A stretch of 64,000 bases of DNA from Eulemur rufifrons (GCF_041146395.1 NC_091008.1:5221501-5285500), one strand, 5' to 3'. Numbered from the stretch's first letter, positions 36,800 through 49,350 are shown. The notes: generated by a model from the letters alone, not told the origin. Numbers and translations are program-made.

Positions 36800-38945
36800 A
36801 TTAACACAATAGATATCAACCTTGGCCCTTGGAAATAGTATCAGAATATTGGCATTTGATAGGAATTAGATCCTCTGCAGAGTCTGCATTTCCTCTTTCA
36901 AGACAAGATGCACAGACCTTTACAAGTGAAGGTGCACTCCCTACAACTTGGAAAACACTGGTTGTTGTATTTGGACATCTTTCCATTCAAGGTCAGTTTT
37001 GTAGACAATTACAAAATTCTACAGTAACAACAAATCACCAAACTGAGGCCAAACCTACTAGGGTTGTTTGTATCTTTCCATTGATTCCCTTTAAAATATG
37101 AGAAATCCTTTTCAATATTTCCACTTACATCCAGTGACTTAATTCAGAATTTCCATCAGTGGGATATGGATTTGAATCATCCCTGAAACAAACAGACAGC
37201 AGGAACAGTGGACAGAGAACTAGAGACCTCCTAGTTAATAAGCTTGCTCCATTAAGTTCTACAGAATCTTAGACTTCTTATCTATAACATGAAAGGATTG
37301 TACCAGAGCTCTAGATTGCCTTCCAACAATATGGTTCTGTCAGACGCAAAAGAAAATAATTAACTTCCTAACTAAATGAACACACCTGCTCTCTAGTACC
37401 TAAAAAAGTAGTAACCCTCGGTCCATCAAAGTCAACACAAGAATGCCAGCCAAGTCTGCAGACGGCACGTCACATAGGCAAGCATATTAAGCGGGTATCG
37501 TATCAGCAACCACTGTCTTGAGGAAGTGAAGGGTAGAAGGAGAGCGATGGTGGATCCCATGCAATGGTGAGGAGTCAGCCAGAGCCCAGAGTTCTACTGG
37601 CCTTTCAGCACCGTGGCAAGAACTCAGGAGTGGTAATGAATGAGAGCAACATGCTCTGCTCCTTTCAGGCTCCGCTAACCCCTCGGACTGATGGCTGCAG
37701 CTGAGAAATTCCAAAGGGATTGAGGAGGGGAAGTGCCCAGGGCATGATGCAGGCGCACAAATCCCCCCGGAGTCCTAATCATTCTGCCTGAGTACACACG
37801 ATCATGAGGCACAGTTGCTTGGTCTTGCCACACGCTCGGCCTCCCTCGTGAAGAAATGGAGGGACTGACTGTTTGGGAGGAGGAACCCTCCCGCCCAGTC
37901 GCAGCACAAGTCGCGATAAATCAACAGCCAGTCTTTGTTCAGTCACGTCCATTCTAATCTGACCAGATCGGTCCTACGTTCCAGAAGAGTGTGGAGAACT
38001 GTCTTCTATAGTTACCCGATAGAAACATTTTGTTGTGTTTGTGGTGCTATAAAATATTAATGCAGTAACCCAAAGAACACCAAATGGCTTGTAAAAAGCT
38101 TTTCTGTGCTTTATCTGTGTGTATTTAAAGAATAAATTTCTTCTCCTTTAATTCTATTCCTTACTTCTATTGGACGAAACAACCAAAAATATCTAATATT
38201 AATTTAGAGGAAATAATGCAAAGAGAACTACGGAACAACCTCTAGTTTTATTTAAAGACTATCTTCAGTGTGGTCATCGGGTCTAGATTTTGAGCCAAGA
38301 TTGACAAGGCCTTCTTTATGATGACAGATCCAAGTACTCATTGTGTGACGAGGTTTTTTATTTCACTGCAGCGACCAATGATGAAATGCAATATGGTCAG
38401 ATTAAAGGTAGTACATAACTGCCCTTTTGTAGGAGTAATATCTTTGGCGAACCCACACGTGCTCGGTCATTTAAATCCATAACCTGAAGCTGAGCAGAGT
38501 CCCATCAAAGTCTTCTTTACACACCCACCTGCCCTGGGGTGGTACATACATCATTTGGAGCAAAGCTTAGTGACAGCTGCAGAAATGTACTCAGTGAAGT
38601 TAAAATAGACAGCAATCTGGAATAATGGTGATGGAAATACACGGACATTCATTTTTAAATGAATTAAATGATCCCTCCAAATCCGGAGCTGATTTGCAGC
38701 TGGTATACACGTCAGCACTACCACACGGGTTATCAGTCAGTGTTGGAAGCACCCCTCCCCCTAAGTGCATCCCTTCCTAATAGCCAACCATCCTGGCCCC
38801 TTCCCTGGAGCCCCCTGGAACTCCACACAAAGCTGGTACCAACGGGGCAAATACCCACCAACAGATCTCCGAATCTCTGTTCCAGCACTGAGGCTGGCGT
38901 CCATTACGATTTGTTGGTGCCTATACCATACTGCTTGGTCAATAT
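36800..38945. other. Unassigned intronic sequence
   Basis: A weak inverted MIR-like stretch lies at 37195-37340. A CpG-containing patch lies at 37700-37980 (GTCGCAGCACAAGTCGCGAT). No gene was recognised. Confidence 0.4.
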
Positions 38946-38949
38946 TTTG

Positions 38950-39125
38950 AATACCAGCCTGTCTACCTCCCTCATCATTATAGCCCTTATCATATTGTAT
39001 TGCAATTATTTCTTTGCAAGTCAGCTTCTATCTACTACTCTTAAGCACTTGGAGACAGGGAACCAGTCTAATCCATCTTTGAGCCTTGATGCCTAGGAGG
39101 GTGGTAGTCTTATGAATGAATGAAC
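38950..39125 (+). mobile_element. L2 LINE 3' end fragment
   Basis: AGCACTTGGAGACAGGGAAC, TGATGCCTAGGAGGGTGGTA, then TTATGAATGAATGAACC: the L2 3' UTR terminus. Confidence 0.5.
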
Positions 39126-39129
39126 CATA

Positions 39130-40720
39130 AAAATCAAATTTCATCATGTCACTTTGATAACATAACATTTTCAGATAAAGTTACTCTCATTCTTACACAG
39201 TATTTGTGATTTCTTATAAGGATTATCCTGTAGACACACGTGGCCTTTAAATTTGCATTGGCCTTCACATGGAAAGAGAGCAAGGATGAACTAAAAATCC
39301 CAAGAGAGAATTCTTTTGAGTTGTGCTTTTTGTCTTATTCCTACAACTTTCCCATGGAAGTGTAATAAGGTTTAAAGGAGACCATCCTGAGTAGAAAAAT
39401 ATCAACATTAAAAAAATTCTTTCATCTGACTCACTATAGAATCATCTTTAGAACCTACATTCTTCAGATATCCACACTTCTGGAATGTGTACAATTGCTG
39501 AGAGACTCCATTGTGCCTCGCCAGTCCTCTACCTGACTCCTTTAACGGGCAACCTCATCATCTAAACACAGTGCAACTCTTTGACTTTCAGGGGAAAAAA
39601 TACTGAAAATATTTTTATCTTCATAGAATTTTAAAATTAGAACCACAGAGTGTTTTTTTCATATTTCCAGTGGACAATGTTTTGGTGCCAGACACAAACC
39701 TAACTTTTGTTTCATCATGTTGAGGACCAGTTAGGACATCAGGAAGCATGTGGAAAAATTTCTTTTTGGGTGTATATATTCTTCATCTCCTGGTGAACAG
39801 TTTTTGTTTTCTTTTCCAGGGAGTAGTTTATGTGCTATGTTTAGGCCACACATGAAAGTAGTATCTCTCTCGTGAGGCTGCCTTTGGCTCATGCTGATTT
39901 TTTTGAGGCCAAGATTATGGTAATGATTTAAGGAGAAAAAGAAGCAAAATGGAATGGGAGGAAAAGGGAAGAAAAGGGATTAGAGAGGTGAGAATTTTTC
40001 CCAAATTAATTCAACACAATTAAACTATGTCTTGGGAAATTGAGAGGCTCAGATCTCAAAACCAAAGACACTGGGATAGTGTCTTCATCAGGTAATCAAT
40101 ACTGGGTATTCTGTAGCCTGATGCACCTAAGGAATGTCAATAACCTAAAACCAGTATTTTGTCTTCCAAGTTCAAGTCCCACTCCACACAATATCCAGAA
40201 GTCTACTGGGGCACGTGCCATTGCCTTTGGTGGCTCCTCCAAGGCCAGCTGTGCATATCTCAGTAGCTTGGAAGCTGGCCAGTGCAGTAAGCCCCATGCT
40301 GGACTTGGGAAACTAAGACCCTCTCTTATTGCTTTTTCGCAGGTGGGACACCTGCCCCTTTCTTTTATTGAGGTCTTTCTAATGACATATTAAAGGCTCC
40401 CAAACGCAACACAGCATTTGGATCATTATATTTGAATGAAAAAGATAAATGCAATAAAGAAACAGGAGTAATGAGTAAGCAGGATATTTAGTCTAAGGAC
40501 TGGGAGCACATGCAACAGATTTATCATTTCTGACAGCCAGAAAGGGAGGGTGGGAGGCAGAGGAAGGGCAGAAAGTGAGAAACAGGGAGGGAAGAAAAAA
40601 ACAAACTTAGGATAAAAAATTTTTTGTTTTTCAATTTGTCAAAAAGCAGCTTACTTCTAAATCTCCTGCGATGAATCTGATACATTCCTACACAGCGGTT
40701 TATTAATGAAAGGCAGCAGT
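39130..40720. other. Unassigned intronic sequence
   Basis: A purine-rich stretch on the plus strand lies at 39935-39985. An open frame of 117 codons at 40040-40393 shows no family resemblance. Confidence 0.4.
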
Positions 40721-40724
40721 GTGG

Positions 40725-40890
40725 CTGAATGAAAAGAGTACAGGTTTTGATGCTCACAGATCTGGACTAGAATTGCATCTCCACTAAACACGTGATTCTC
40801 TAAACGTGACTGAATTCTCTCAGTCTCAGTTTCCTCATCTATAAAATGGAAATGATAAATATGACCTCACAAAGTGTTCATTTATTCAAA
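40725..40890 (-). mobile_element. MIR SINE (minus)
   Basis: ACAGATCTGGACTAGAATTG, CTCAGTCTCAGTTTCCTCAT, CTATAAAATGGAAATGATAA. Confidence 0.7.
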
Positions 40891-40894
40891 AATA

Positions 40895-43105
40895 ATTCGA
40901 GAACTTCTTACAGCCTGGCTCTAGGTTTGGTGGTCAAGTTCAAACAGAGGAAGGATGCACGGGGCATTTGTAATGGGATTTACATACAAACAGGGAGACA
41001 GATGAAAAACAAGGAAACCAAGAACATGTCATGTATTTATATATTGTGACAAGTCCTGTGAAAGGTACAGTTAGGTCCTCTAAGAGAAAATAATTACGAT
41101 GGGGAATGAGATAATATATGAAAAGCACAGGCAATGCCACATATTAAGTACTCAAGAAAAAGGAATTCCTTCACTTGATACTTTAACCATTCCAAAGAAT
41201 TTAAAGATTTTAAAAATATCTAATATTTAAATCCTTTTAAATTACATAAAATACGACAATATTACATTTTAGGCTTACCAGAAAACTCTTGCAGACTTGC
41301 CAAAACAGGCAATTTAAAACTAATAATACCTAATTAGTTTTAAAGTAGGATTGCATTTTATACAGATGACGAGTGACTGCAGCTAAGAGGAAGATGGGAC
41401 GGCAAAGAAGCAGGATGCCCAGCACAAACCTTCCTGGGCTCCGTGTGAATGAAATGTTCATGTCCATCACGGCTCTGTTTTCTTTTTGGGGAGAAAAACA
41501 AGAGAACTGGGATTGTCCAGGAAATGTAGAAGCTGCTAGACTCTAAACATTTAAAATCTCATTTTATTTATTCAGACATGAAATAGGCACATGCAACTTA
41601 CTTTAAATAGCTAAATTTTAAAAGATGGAATTTTTACAAATAAAAGATAACTATATAATAAGAAATTTTGAAAATTAGTGCCCTTATTTTGAAATTAAAA
41701 TTAAAATTAAAAAATAAATTAAGAATAAAAGAAAAAAAAAGAAAATTGGGAAAGGCATTAATAAAAAAACCCTCACTTCCCCAACACAACTATTATTTGA
41801 CTTGTGTATTTTCATGATCACATATTTGATAAGTTTGTTTTATATACATTTTTTCTTTTTTTGTTACTTAATCTCACATCATAAGCACCTTCCATATTGT
41901 ATCAATCTTCATAGTCATTATCTTTAATCATATTTGGTTAAGTAGATGTTTCATTTTAGAGTAAATTACATAATCCATGATCCCGATTTTACTGTTGAAG
42001 ATTTCGGTCGCCCACACATTTTGACTACTATCAACATGGCGAACATCTTTGTGCATATAGTTTTCTTTTTTCAAAATAGGTATTATCTCCTTGGGATGGA
42101 GCATCAGAAATATGACTCCTGGGTTAAAGGGAATCAAAGATCTAGTTTGTGGAAATTGACACATACTGCCTAATTGCTTTCTAAAACATATATTCTAATT
42201 TATATTGCCTCCAGAAACAAAAATGGTTCAAGTCTCCACATTTATATCAGCACTGGATAATCTCATTAATTTTGAAATTTCTTAGTTAATAGATAAAAGA
42301 TATTACCTCAAATTAACTCACATTTCTTTCTTTACTAATTAGGCTAAACATTTATTTAATAGTTACATTTCCTCTTTATAAACTCAGTTTATGTCTTTTG
42401 TATGGACAAGTTTGGAGAAAGAGTGAAATAATGAGAAATCTGTATTATTTTGAAAATTGGTGTTTGAAGTTTTCTTTCCTGTGTACAACATAACCCAGTC
42501 ATATCATATGGATCCCAGAGTTTGGAACTTTGCTCTCTCTGTAATTAGAGGATCCATGTGGGTCTCTCAAATCTGGTGGCTGAGAGTGATTTCAGCATTT
42601 CTGTCCTTTCTGAGGTCTGTCACACAGACTCGTCCACATTCTTAGCTTGCAGAACCCTCTGCAAGTTCTCTGTCTTCTTTCTGAAACCTTTTGAAGACGC
42701 TGAGATGACAAGCACCATGACCAGCACACATCTCCAACCTCACCAACATGTCTGATTTCTCAACAACAAATGTTGCAATCAGCACTACAGCAGCCAAGCT
42801 ATGCCTTGCCCAGATGCATCAAATCAGTTGCATGACTCTACAGGGGGCCCACATAAAATTTTACACTGCTCAGCACCACCCCGTTCCAACCCCCAACATG
42901 AGCTGCCCTGACTCCACACCACAGTGTAGGATTTAATAGCCTATTCCATTCCTGCACTGTGCTCTCTGGGCTGGTACCTGCAATTGAGTTTTTTCAGGTT
43001 GAGGCTTTTCTCTGAGGACAGATTTACCACTATTCACTAAGTTTCCAGATGGGATCACTATACTGTTATACACACAATCTGGCCTATTTCAAAGAACCCT
43101 TGATA
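40895..43105. other. Unassigned intronic sequence
   Basis: A-rich low-complexity sequence at 41690-41745. Nothing else was recognised. Confidence 0.45.
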
Positions 43106-43108
43106 AAG

Positions 43109-43135
43109 TGTGTGTGTGTGTGTGTGTGTGTGTGT
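43109..43135. repeat. (TG)n microsatellite
   Basis: About 13 TG units. Confidence 0.97.
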
Positions 43136-43139
43136 ATTG

Positions 43140-44835
43140 GGTGGCTGGCAGGAAGGGAGGACTCATGTAAGAAGAGAAACCAAGACCTGGGCCTCTTCCT
43201 TCAGAATAAAAAAGCTCCTTAAACACCTTTTAACCCCTAAATATAATTTCTGTTGCTGATATTCCTTTAAAATCCCCCTAGGGTTTGGAAATAACTCTAG
43301 AGATAACCTCCATGATGGGCACCTTCATTAGACCAGAGATTCCATGAGGACAAAACTCACTTCCATCCTTTCACCTGGGCTCTTTCACATGGTATGTATT
43401 TGCTCAAAAAGAGTAACACAATTGCAGCAGATCTTTAATAAGTTTCCCCTGGTATTTTGGCGTCATAATATAGCATTTTATTGTTGATGGCTAGATATTG
43501 AAGGTTTAGCTGTGAATCACAACAAAATGTATCTTTGGAATATTGCACCTTTATCAGTTTGTGTGCTCTACTGACCGTCAATGTTCCATTACTCATTCTA
43601 GCAATAACTTACATAATTCAGGATGCTATCATATCTTTCCTGGTTGCTTTCCCTAGAGGCTGAAAACACTCAATTCTGTAATATCTTCTCATAGATCATA
43701 TCTTCAAGCCTCTATTATTTTGCTGTTCACCCTTGGATTCTACTAATTTTTCAGTGTCATTTCCATGACACAAAAGCTATAACTAAAAATAGTAGTTTAA
43801 TAAATAGAAAGAAAAACAAAAACAATGTCTTTTTGCCCAGACCTTAATCATTCAACCCACAAAAAAGATGTAGATTATCTAGGCAGGGTCAACATTCAAT
43901 ATCTGTGTGGCTGTTTGGACTAGTTGAGAAATGAATCAAAGTGGCTCCAGAAAACATGACCACTTCTAGTCCCCGATCCCACGGAATTATTGGCTTCCTT
44001 TGTTTTGAAGACAGAATAAGCAACTACTCTTAAAAATTCCCATTGTCATAGAAAATGAAGTGTACAACATTGTCATGCCAACTGATACAAAATGCTAAAC
44101 AGGGTTAGCTAATATGTAAAATCCAAGGTGTTCTCCCATGTTACTTAAATCACATCCAAATCTAACACACAGAGAGCTGGATTTCTGATGATGTGACTTA
44201 GTTTAAGTAATGAAATTAACATAGTATCCAAAGGGATTTCTGTGTATTAGTCTCATTAATTTAGAGAAAATGACTAAATGATTCACATTACGATAGTCTT
44301 GTCATTTAGGCATTCAATGGAAACACATAGCTAAGAAAATTATAGATCTTTCATTTAAGAAAACTGAGCTTGTTTTAGCAAATTTTTACAAAGTTACTAG
44401 AGTGCCACTGATACTATTCAGGCACTAATACAGCACAAAGATTCTAATAAGATTGAAAGAATCATGCACATGACTTAAAAGGAATTGGTGACATCAATTC
44501 ACACATTTCTACAACAAAATAGTTCCCCTGAAATAAAATGCTAAAGTAAGGTGAGCTTTGTCTTATATGTATCCCACAACAAAAAGTAAAATGACAAAGA
44601 AAATGTATTAATAATTTCACTAAAATGGGTTAGTTTCTCAGTAAAAGATACAAATAGATTCTCTAAAGGCAGATAATATTTCCCAGATGGCAACAGTTTA
44701 ATGATGGGAATATGACAGTCAAGTATTAATTCAAAACGCAGAAAACAACATTTTCTGAGTTGCTGGTATCTATGGTGAAAGATCCAACAATCGGAACAGG
44801 ATATCATTATTAGTCTCATTATTTTGTCCTTTAAA
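43140..44835. other. Unassigned intronic sequence
   Basis: A possible L2 3' tip lies at 43310-43410. The remainder is AT-rich and unassigned. Confidence 0.4.
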
Positions 44836-44837
44836 AT

Positions 44838-44975
44838 TCACACCTATTGGGTGCAGTGCACACCATCTGGGGGATACACACACTTGCAGCTCTGACGCGG
44901 GTGGGACAAAGGCAATATATGTAACCCTAAACATTTGTACCCCCATAATATGCTGAAATAATAATAAAAACAAAC
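44838..44975 (+). mobile_element. Strepsirrhine L1 3' end
   Basis: GGGTGCAGTGCACACCATCT, CAGCTCTGACGCGGGTGGGA, TATGTAACCCTAAACATTTG, TACCCCCATAATATGCTGAA, then an AATAAAAACA-type tail. About 130 bp of 3' UTR are present. It is the longest plus-strand copy of this 3' lineage here. Confidence 0.8.
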
Positions 44976-45324
44976 AAAAAATTTAATTTTCAAGCAATTT
45001 ACAGGTACTCTCTATGCTATTATAATCAAATAATTACTAGATTAGTTGTCTAAATATACTTTAATGTGGGAAACATTTTAAAACTAGGTTTACATACAAA
45101 GAAGAAATTTTAAGTTACTCCATAAGTTTGGGATTAAAATTAAGACAAGACCAGAATCATGTTTGAAGGGGGAAATAACCATAAGAATTGGTACTATGTG
45201 ATCTGAAAAAGATAGAATGACAAAAAGATGAAAGATAAAATTATTATTAAAACCTTATTTTTCACCTATGAGATCTCATAAAATTGTGGGAGAGCACACA
45301 CTTTTAAATTATGTTTTTTCCCCC

Positions 45325-45343
45325 AAAAAACTACTAACATTGA
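45325..45343. repeat. Alu target-site duplication, left
   Basis: AAAAAACTACTAACATTGA is repeated exactly at 45687-45705. Confidence 0.92.
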
Positions 45344-45344
45344 G

Positions 45345-45686
45345 GGCCGGGCGCGGTGGCTCACGCCTGTAATCCTAGCACTCTGGGAGGCCGAGGTGGG
45401 CGGATCGTTTGAGCTCAGGAGTTCGAGACCAGCCTGAGCAAGAGCGAGACCCCACCTCTACCAAAAATAGAAAGAAATTATATGGACAGCTAAAAATATA
45501 TATAGAAAAAATTAGCCGGGCATGGTGGCGCATGCCTGTAGTCCCAGCTACTCGGGAGGCTGAGACAGGAGGATCACTTGAGCTCAGGAGTTTGAGGTTG
45601 CTGTGAGCTAGGCTGATGCCACGGCACTCACTCTAGCCTGGGCAACAGAGTGAGACTCTGTCTCAAAAAAAAAAAAAAAAAAAAAA
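45345..45686 (+). mobile_element. Young lemur Alu with intact TSD
   Basis: It starts GGCCGGGCGCGGTGGCTCAC and has AGCCTGAGCAAGAGCGAGAC. It carries the lemur-type linker ATTATATGGACAGCTAAAAA and the right-arm variant GGCTGATGCCACGGCACTCA. It ends in about 25 A. A 19-bp direct repeat flanks it. Low divergence and many retained CpGs make it the youngest Alu in the window. Confidence 0.95.
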
Positions 45687-45705
45687 AAAAAACTACTAAC
45701 ATTGA
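45687..45705. repeat. Alu target-site duplication, right
   Basis: Exact copy of 45325-45343. Its leading A residues merge with the poly(A) tail. Confidence 0.92.
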
Positions 45706-45970
45706 AAAAAAAAATGTAGCCCCAAAGGAAAAAAGTTAACACAATGTAATAAACAGAATGTAATAAAAACACATTAAGAACATTAACATATATTTCACTA
45801 TTTGTGTATATTTACCCTCCACACAATCTATTCAGACTTAGTGAGATGAACAATCTGCATGATCTTGTATGTTCACTTGCACGCCCATATAAAAGCCAAA
45901 GCACTGAGTGCTTCCTGGGAGTCCTGACTGACAATGTAAAATGTAAATGTTTAAGCATTCACCATAAATG

Positions 45971-46309
45971 CAGTCAACCCTCTGTATGGACATGTTCAGC
46001 ATCCATGGAGTCAACCAATTGCAGATCGAAAATATTTTTTTTAATTGCATCTGTACTGAACATGTGCAGACTTCTCTTTCTTGTCATTATTCTTTAAATA
46101 ATACTATACAACAACTATTTACATGGCATTTACGTTATATTCGGTATTATAAGTAATCTAGAAACGATTTAAAGTCAATGGGAGGATGTGTGGAGTTGTA
46201 TGCAAATTACTTAGTCATTTTGCATCAGAGACTTGAGCATCTATGGATTTCGGTGTTTGATGGATTTCCTAGACCCAACCCCCCATGGATACCAAGGGAT
46301 GGATGACTG
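45971..46309 (+). mobile_element. Tigger-family MITE (MER2-like)
   Basis: It begins CAGTCAACCCTCTGTATGGA and ends, inverted, ACCAAGGGATGGATGACTG, followed by TA. Internal words TTGCATCTGTACTGAACATG and GTATTATAAGTAATCTAGAA match a common Tigger-derived MITE. The base pair before the left end is TG rather than TA. Confidence 0.78.
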
Positions 46310-46314
46310 TACAT

Positions 46315-47585
46315 CTATATGCCAAGTAGTTACCACAGTTCTGAAGGGCCACATGAATATGATTTTTCAGGTGTTTTAAACAAAACAGTACCTGCTTTGT
46401 ACTTTACAGTAAAAACTGTAACTCTTTGAGAACTTGCTCTCTTGTCCCACTGTCAACTTTAATTAACCCTAGTAACTTATTCATTTATTAATCAATTTAG
46501 CATTTATAGAGTGCTTACTAAGTGCCTAACCCTGATATTCTGCAGATTCCTCACTGAGACAATAGCAAAGAAAATTTGCATATAATTCCTAACAAGAATA
46601 TCTGCTATATTTAAGGCAAATTATTAGGTAAGCTAATTACTGAACATTACTCAACACTGAGTGAACAGTTTCATAAGTGAATAATGGGCTAAATAAAAAT
46701 GGAAAACCAAACCAGGAAGCATAAAGTCACATGAAGGAAAATTCTTAAAAAACAATAAACTTTTAGAAATGAAACATAGTAGAGAGGGAGAGATTGTGGA
46801 ATATATAGGACAATACTTAGGCGCAAGGCCGAGCCTTTGCTCTAGGGAACATGGGATAACTATCAGCTTGCGAAATTTTTTTCCAGACCTTTATTTCCAT
46901 AATGGTAATAAAAACAAAATCAGCCTCCCGCCTCTGGCCTCTCCCCTCACCGCCTACTAAGAAACAAAGCAGCAGCATTATCTTTAAACAGTTCAGCTAA
47001 CACCTAAAGGCAGCCTGAGAATTTTAAATAGCCTGGGTCCCCATTATTTATAGAAAGCCCGAAGAACACCAGCCTCAAACACTTTACCCCAGAACAATGG
47101 GCAGCCATTGAGACAGGAGGTCAACCGGCTCAAGGGTAAGAATGAAACCATTTTAAAACGGAAACAGACAAAAGGCAAACTCCCTCAAGCATTTCCAAGC
47201 TATATCATAATCAGTGGTGTTGAAAGCTGTACTGAGACCAAGTGCCGAAGGATAAGACTGGAGGAGAAAGCGAAATGTGCGATGTAAGGAGGTAGTTTGT
47301 AATTCTGACAAGGGCGGTCTCCCCACTCACCGTTTTTTAGGGACTGAAATTTTCACTTTGGCCATCAACACCCACAAAGGATGATTCTGGGAGGAGGAGA
47401 GAAGGAAATCGGTCTGGTTGCAGCAGTGGGGGTCTTTTCTTGTCTTGTCTTTTTGGCTATCCTGGAATGTCACCCATTTCCTGGGTCTGTCCAGATAGCC
47501 TCTTACATTGTGTGGTTCAAATTTTTTGCAATGTCTGGGTTTCTCCATTAAACTAGAATTTTCTGCTAATTTTCCTATACTCTCC
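46315..47585. other. Unassigned intronic sequence
   Basis: Bases 46470-46580 (TAGAGTGCTTACTAAGTGCC) look like an ancient mammalian repeat. A minus-strand open frame at 47327-47635 is unsupported. Confidence 0.4.
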
Positions 47586-47591
47586 AAAACT

Positions 47592-47617
47592 AAAAAAAAA
47601 AAAAAAAAAAAAAAAAT
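47592..47617. repeat. Poly(A) run
   Basis: 26 A residues. No element body was recognised on its left, so it may be the tail of an unrecognised retrocopy. Confidence 0.9.
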
Positions 47618-47810
47618 TGGAATAACATCACCCATAATTCATCTCCTAGAATGTGTTGGAAGCTCTTGTTTTGCTTTGCTTTTTAAATAAGAACGAGGAT
47701 CTTGGTACTATTTAAAAGTAGCCTCCGATATTTATGTTGCTCTGAGTATTTACCACGATGTAATTAAATCAACCATTCTGTCTGGGGAATTTTAGCACTA
47801 ATTTATGTAA

Positions 47811-47995
47811 TTTTTTTTTTTTTTTTTTTTTTTTTTTTGAGACAGAGTCTCGCTCTGTTACCCAGGCTAGATAGAGTGCTGTGGCATCAGCCTAGCTCAC
47901 AGCAACCTCAAACTCCTGGGCTCAAGCGATCCTCCTGCCTCAGCCTCCCAGAGTGCTAGGATTGCAAGCATGAGCCACCATGCCCAGCCCTACTT
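47811..47995 (-). mobile_element. Monomer-length Alu (minus), internally deleted
   Basis: A T-run of about 28 is followed by GAGACAGAGTCTCGCTCTGT and CAGCCTAGCTCACAGCAACC. It then goes straight into AGTGCTAGGATTGCAAGCAT and GCCACCATGCCCAGCCC. That is the 3' part of a right arm joined to the 5' tip of a left arm, one monomer in total. Confidence 0.8.
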
Positions 47996-48340
47996 TACAT
48001 AATTCTTGAGGTTATCTATGTATCATATATTACCAGATACTCTCAAATCTGCATTTTATTTGAATAAAATAAAAGACAGGAAGCATTCGCATCATCAGAG
48101 CTGTCAAGCAACTTTTCTCAAAAAAATAAAAATCTAATAAAGCATATTTAAAAAAATATTTATCCTAGAACTGCTTTTTACAGCTCAGATTAAAAATACA
48201 CATTTATTAAAACACAATAGATCAAGATTCAAGTAGATTCTAGAAAAAAGACACTTCTATAAGCCCATCCAAATGTTTAAGTAGGGCTTCTAACATGTAG
48301 GAGAGCTATTTCTAGGTGAAATGTTAAAATTTGCATATAC

Positions 48341-48458
48341 AAATACCGTTTCATATTAATCCCGAGGTTCAGACTGAACTACGGCAAAGCCTCACAATCT
48401 TTTAGGTGGATTTTCTTCTACCCAAGATTTTCATTTGTTTTCATCTGCTCTTGGTGTT
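48341..48458 (+). repeat. Local direct duplication, copy 1
   Basis: About 118 bp that recur at 48922-49029 with a few substitutions and a 10-bp extra block (TTCATCTGCT) present only here. The core AAGCCTCACAATCTTTTAGG onwards is identical for about 55 bp. No known repeat family was recognised. Confidence 0.9.
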
Positions 48459-48921
48459 AAAATCCACAGGGGAAAAAACTAGAAGAATCACCAGGCAGGA
48501 GGCTAGTGTGGACTGCCACACATGGGGACAAAGGCAGCAACACTGTCGCATGCCTACAAATCAGCATCTGGGGCAGACTCTTCCCACCTGCCCACGCCTC
48601 AGTCCTGCACACTTCCCTGATAGCTTAGCAGCTGCAGCATGTTGGCTCCGAAATGTCAGTGTTGAAGGAAGAGCAGCCTACAGAGCTTTTGAACGCTGAT
48701 CTCTGTTTCTGCTTACTACATGGCACACCAAATGCAAACAAACGGCAAGAAGGAAAAAAAAAAAAAAATACATGTTTTCACTGGCAAGCCTACAGAGTCT
48801 TGTGGTCAGAAGAATCTTACAGTTTCTGCTGATGCTCCTGGAAACAGATTGATGAGCTAGGCCGCTGTGCTTTTTCAGGAGGCGAATGAAAGAATGGTGT
48901 TAAATAAGACAGATCATTCTG

Positions 48922-49029
48922 AAATACAGTTTCATAATGACCCCGAGATTCAGACTGAACTATGGCAAAGCCTCACAATCTTTTAGGTGGATTTTCTTCT
49001 ACCCAAGATTTTCATTTGTTCTTGGTGTT
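48922..49029 (+). repeat. Local direct duplication, copy 2
   Basis: The partner of 48341-48458, offset by 581 bp. The 463 bp between them contain a 15-A run at 48755-48769. Confidence 0.9.
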
Positions 49030-49184
49030 CAGACAGATTCCCAGCTAGACAGTTGAATGCTCTCATTGTTCTACTGAAGAACGTTCTCTATTATTCACTC
49101 TTAACCCACTTTAACTGTATAGGATAGTGTTTAGTATAACTGAAAACTTCACAGTCATTTGGGCAATGCTTTTGAATTGATTTA

Positions 49185-49350
49185 TGCATTCATTCATTCC
49201 ACAGCAACAACAAAAATGTCACTTTCTACGCAAGGTACTGTGCTAAGCATGGGGATGAAAAGCTGAAAAGTGACATTGCCTCATCCATGGGAGGACTCCA
49301 GTATGTAAACAGAGATATACAGACACCTATGATAAGAGCTGTAATAAATT
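49185..49350 (+). mobile_element. Ancient SINE/LINE-like relic
   Basis: CATTCATTCATTCCACAGCA, AGGTACTGTGCTAAGCATGG, CATTGCCTCATCCATGGGAG: the widespread 'gtgctaagcatggggatacaa' repeat type. Family not assigned. Confidence 0.4.

Noticed and set aside
47324..47336. Minus-strand TTTCAG, a 13-nt pocket, then GTGAGTGGGG as a micro-exon
   Set aside because: 13 nt breaks the reading frame, there is no Gly-X-Y content, and the acceptor lacks a good pyrimidine tract.
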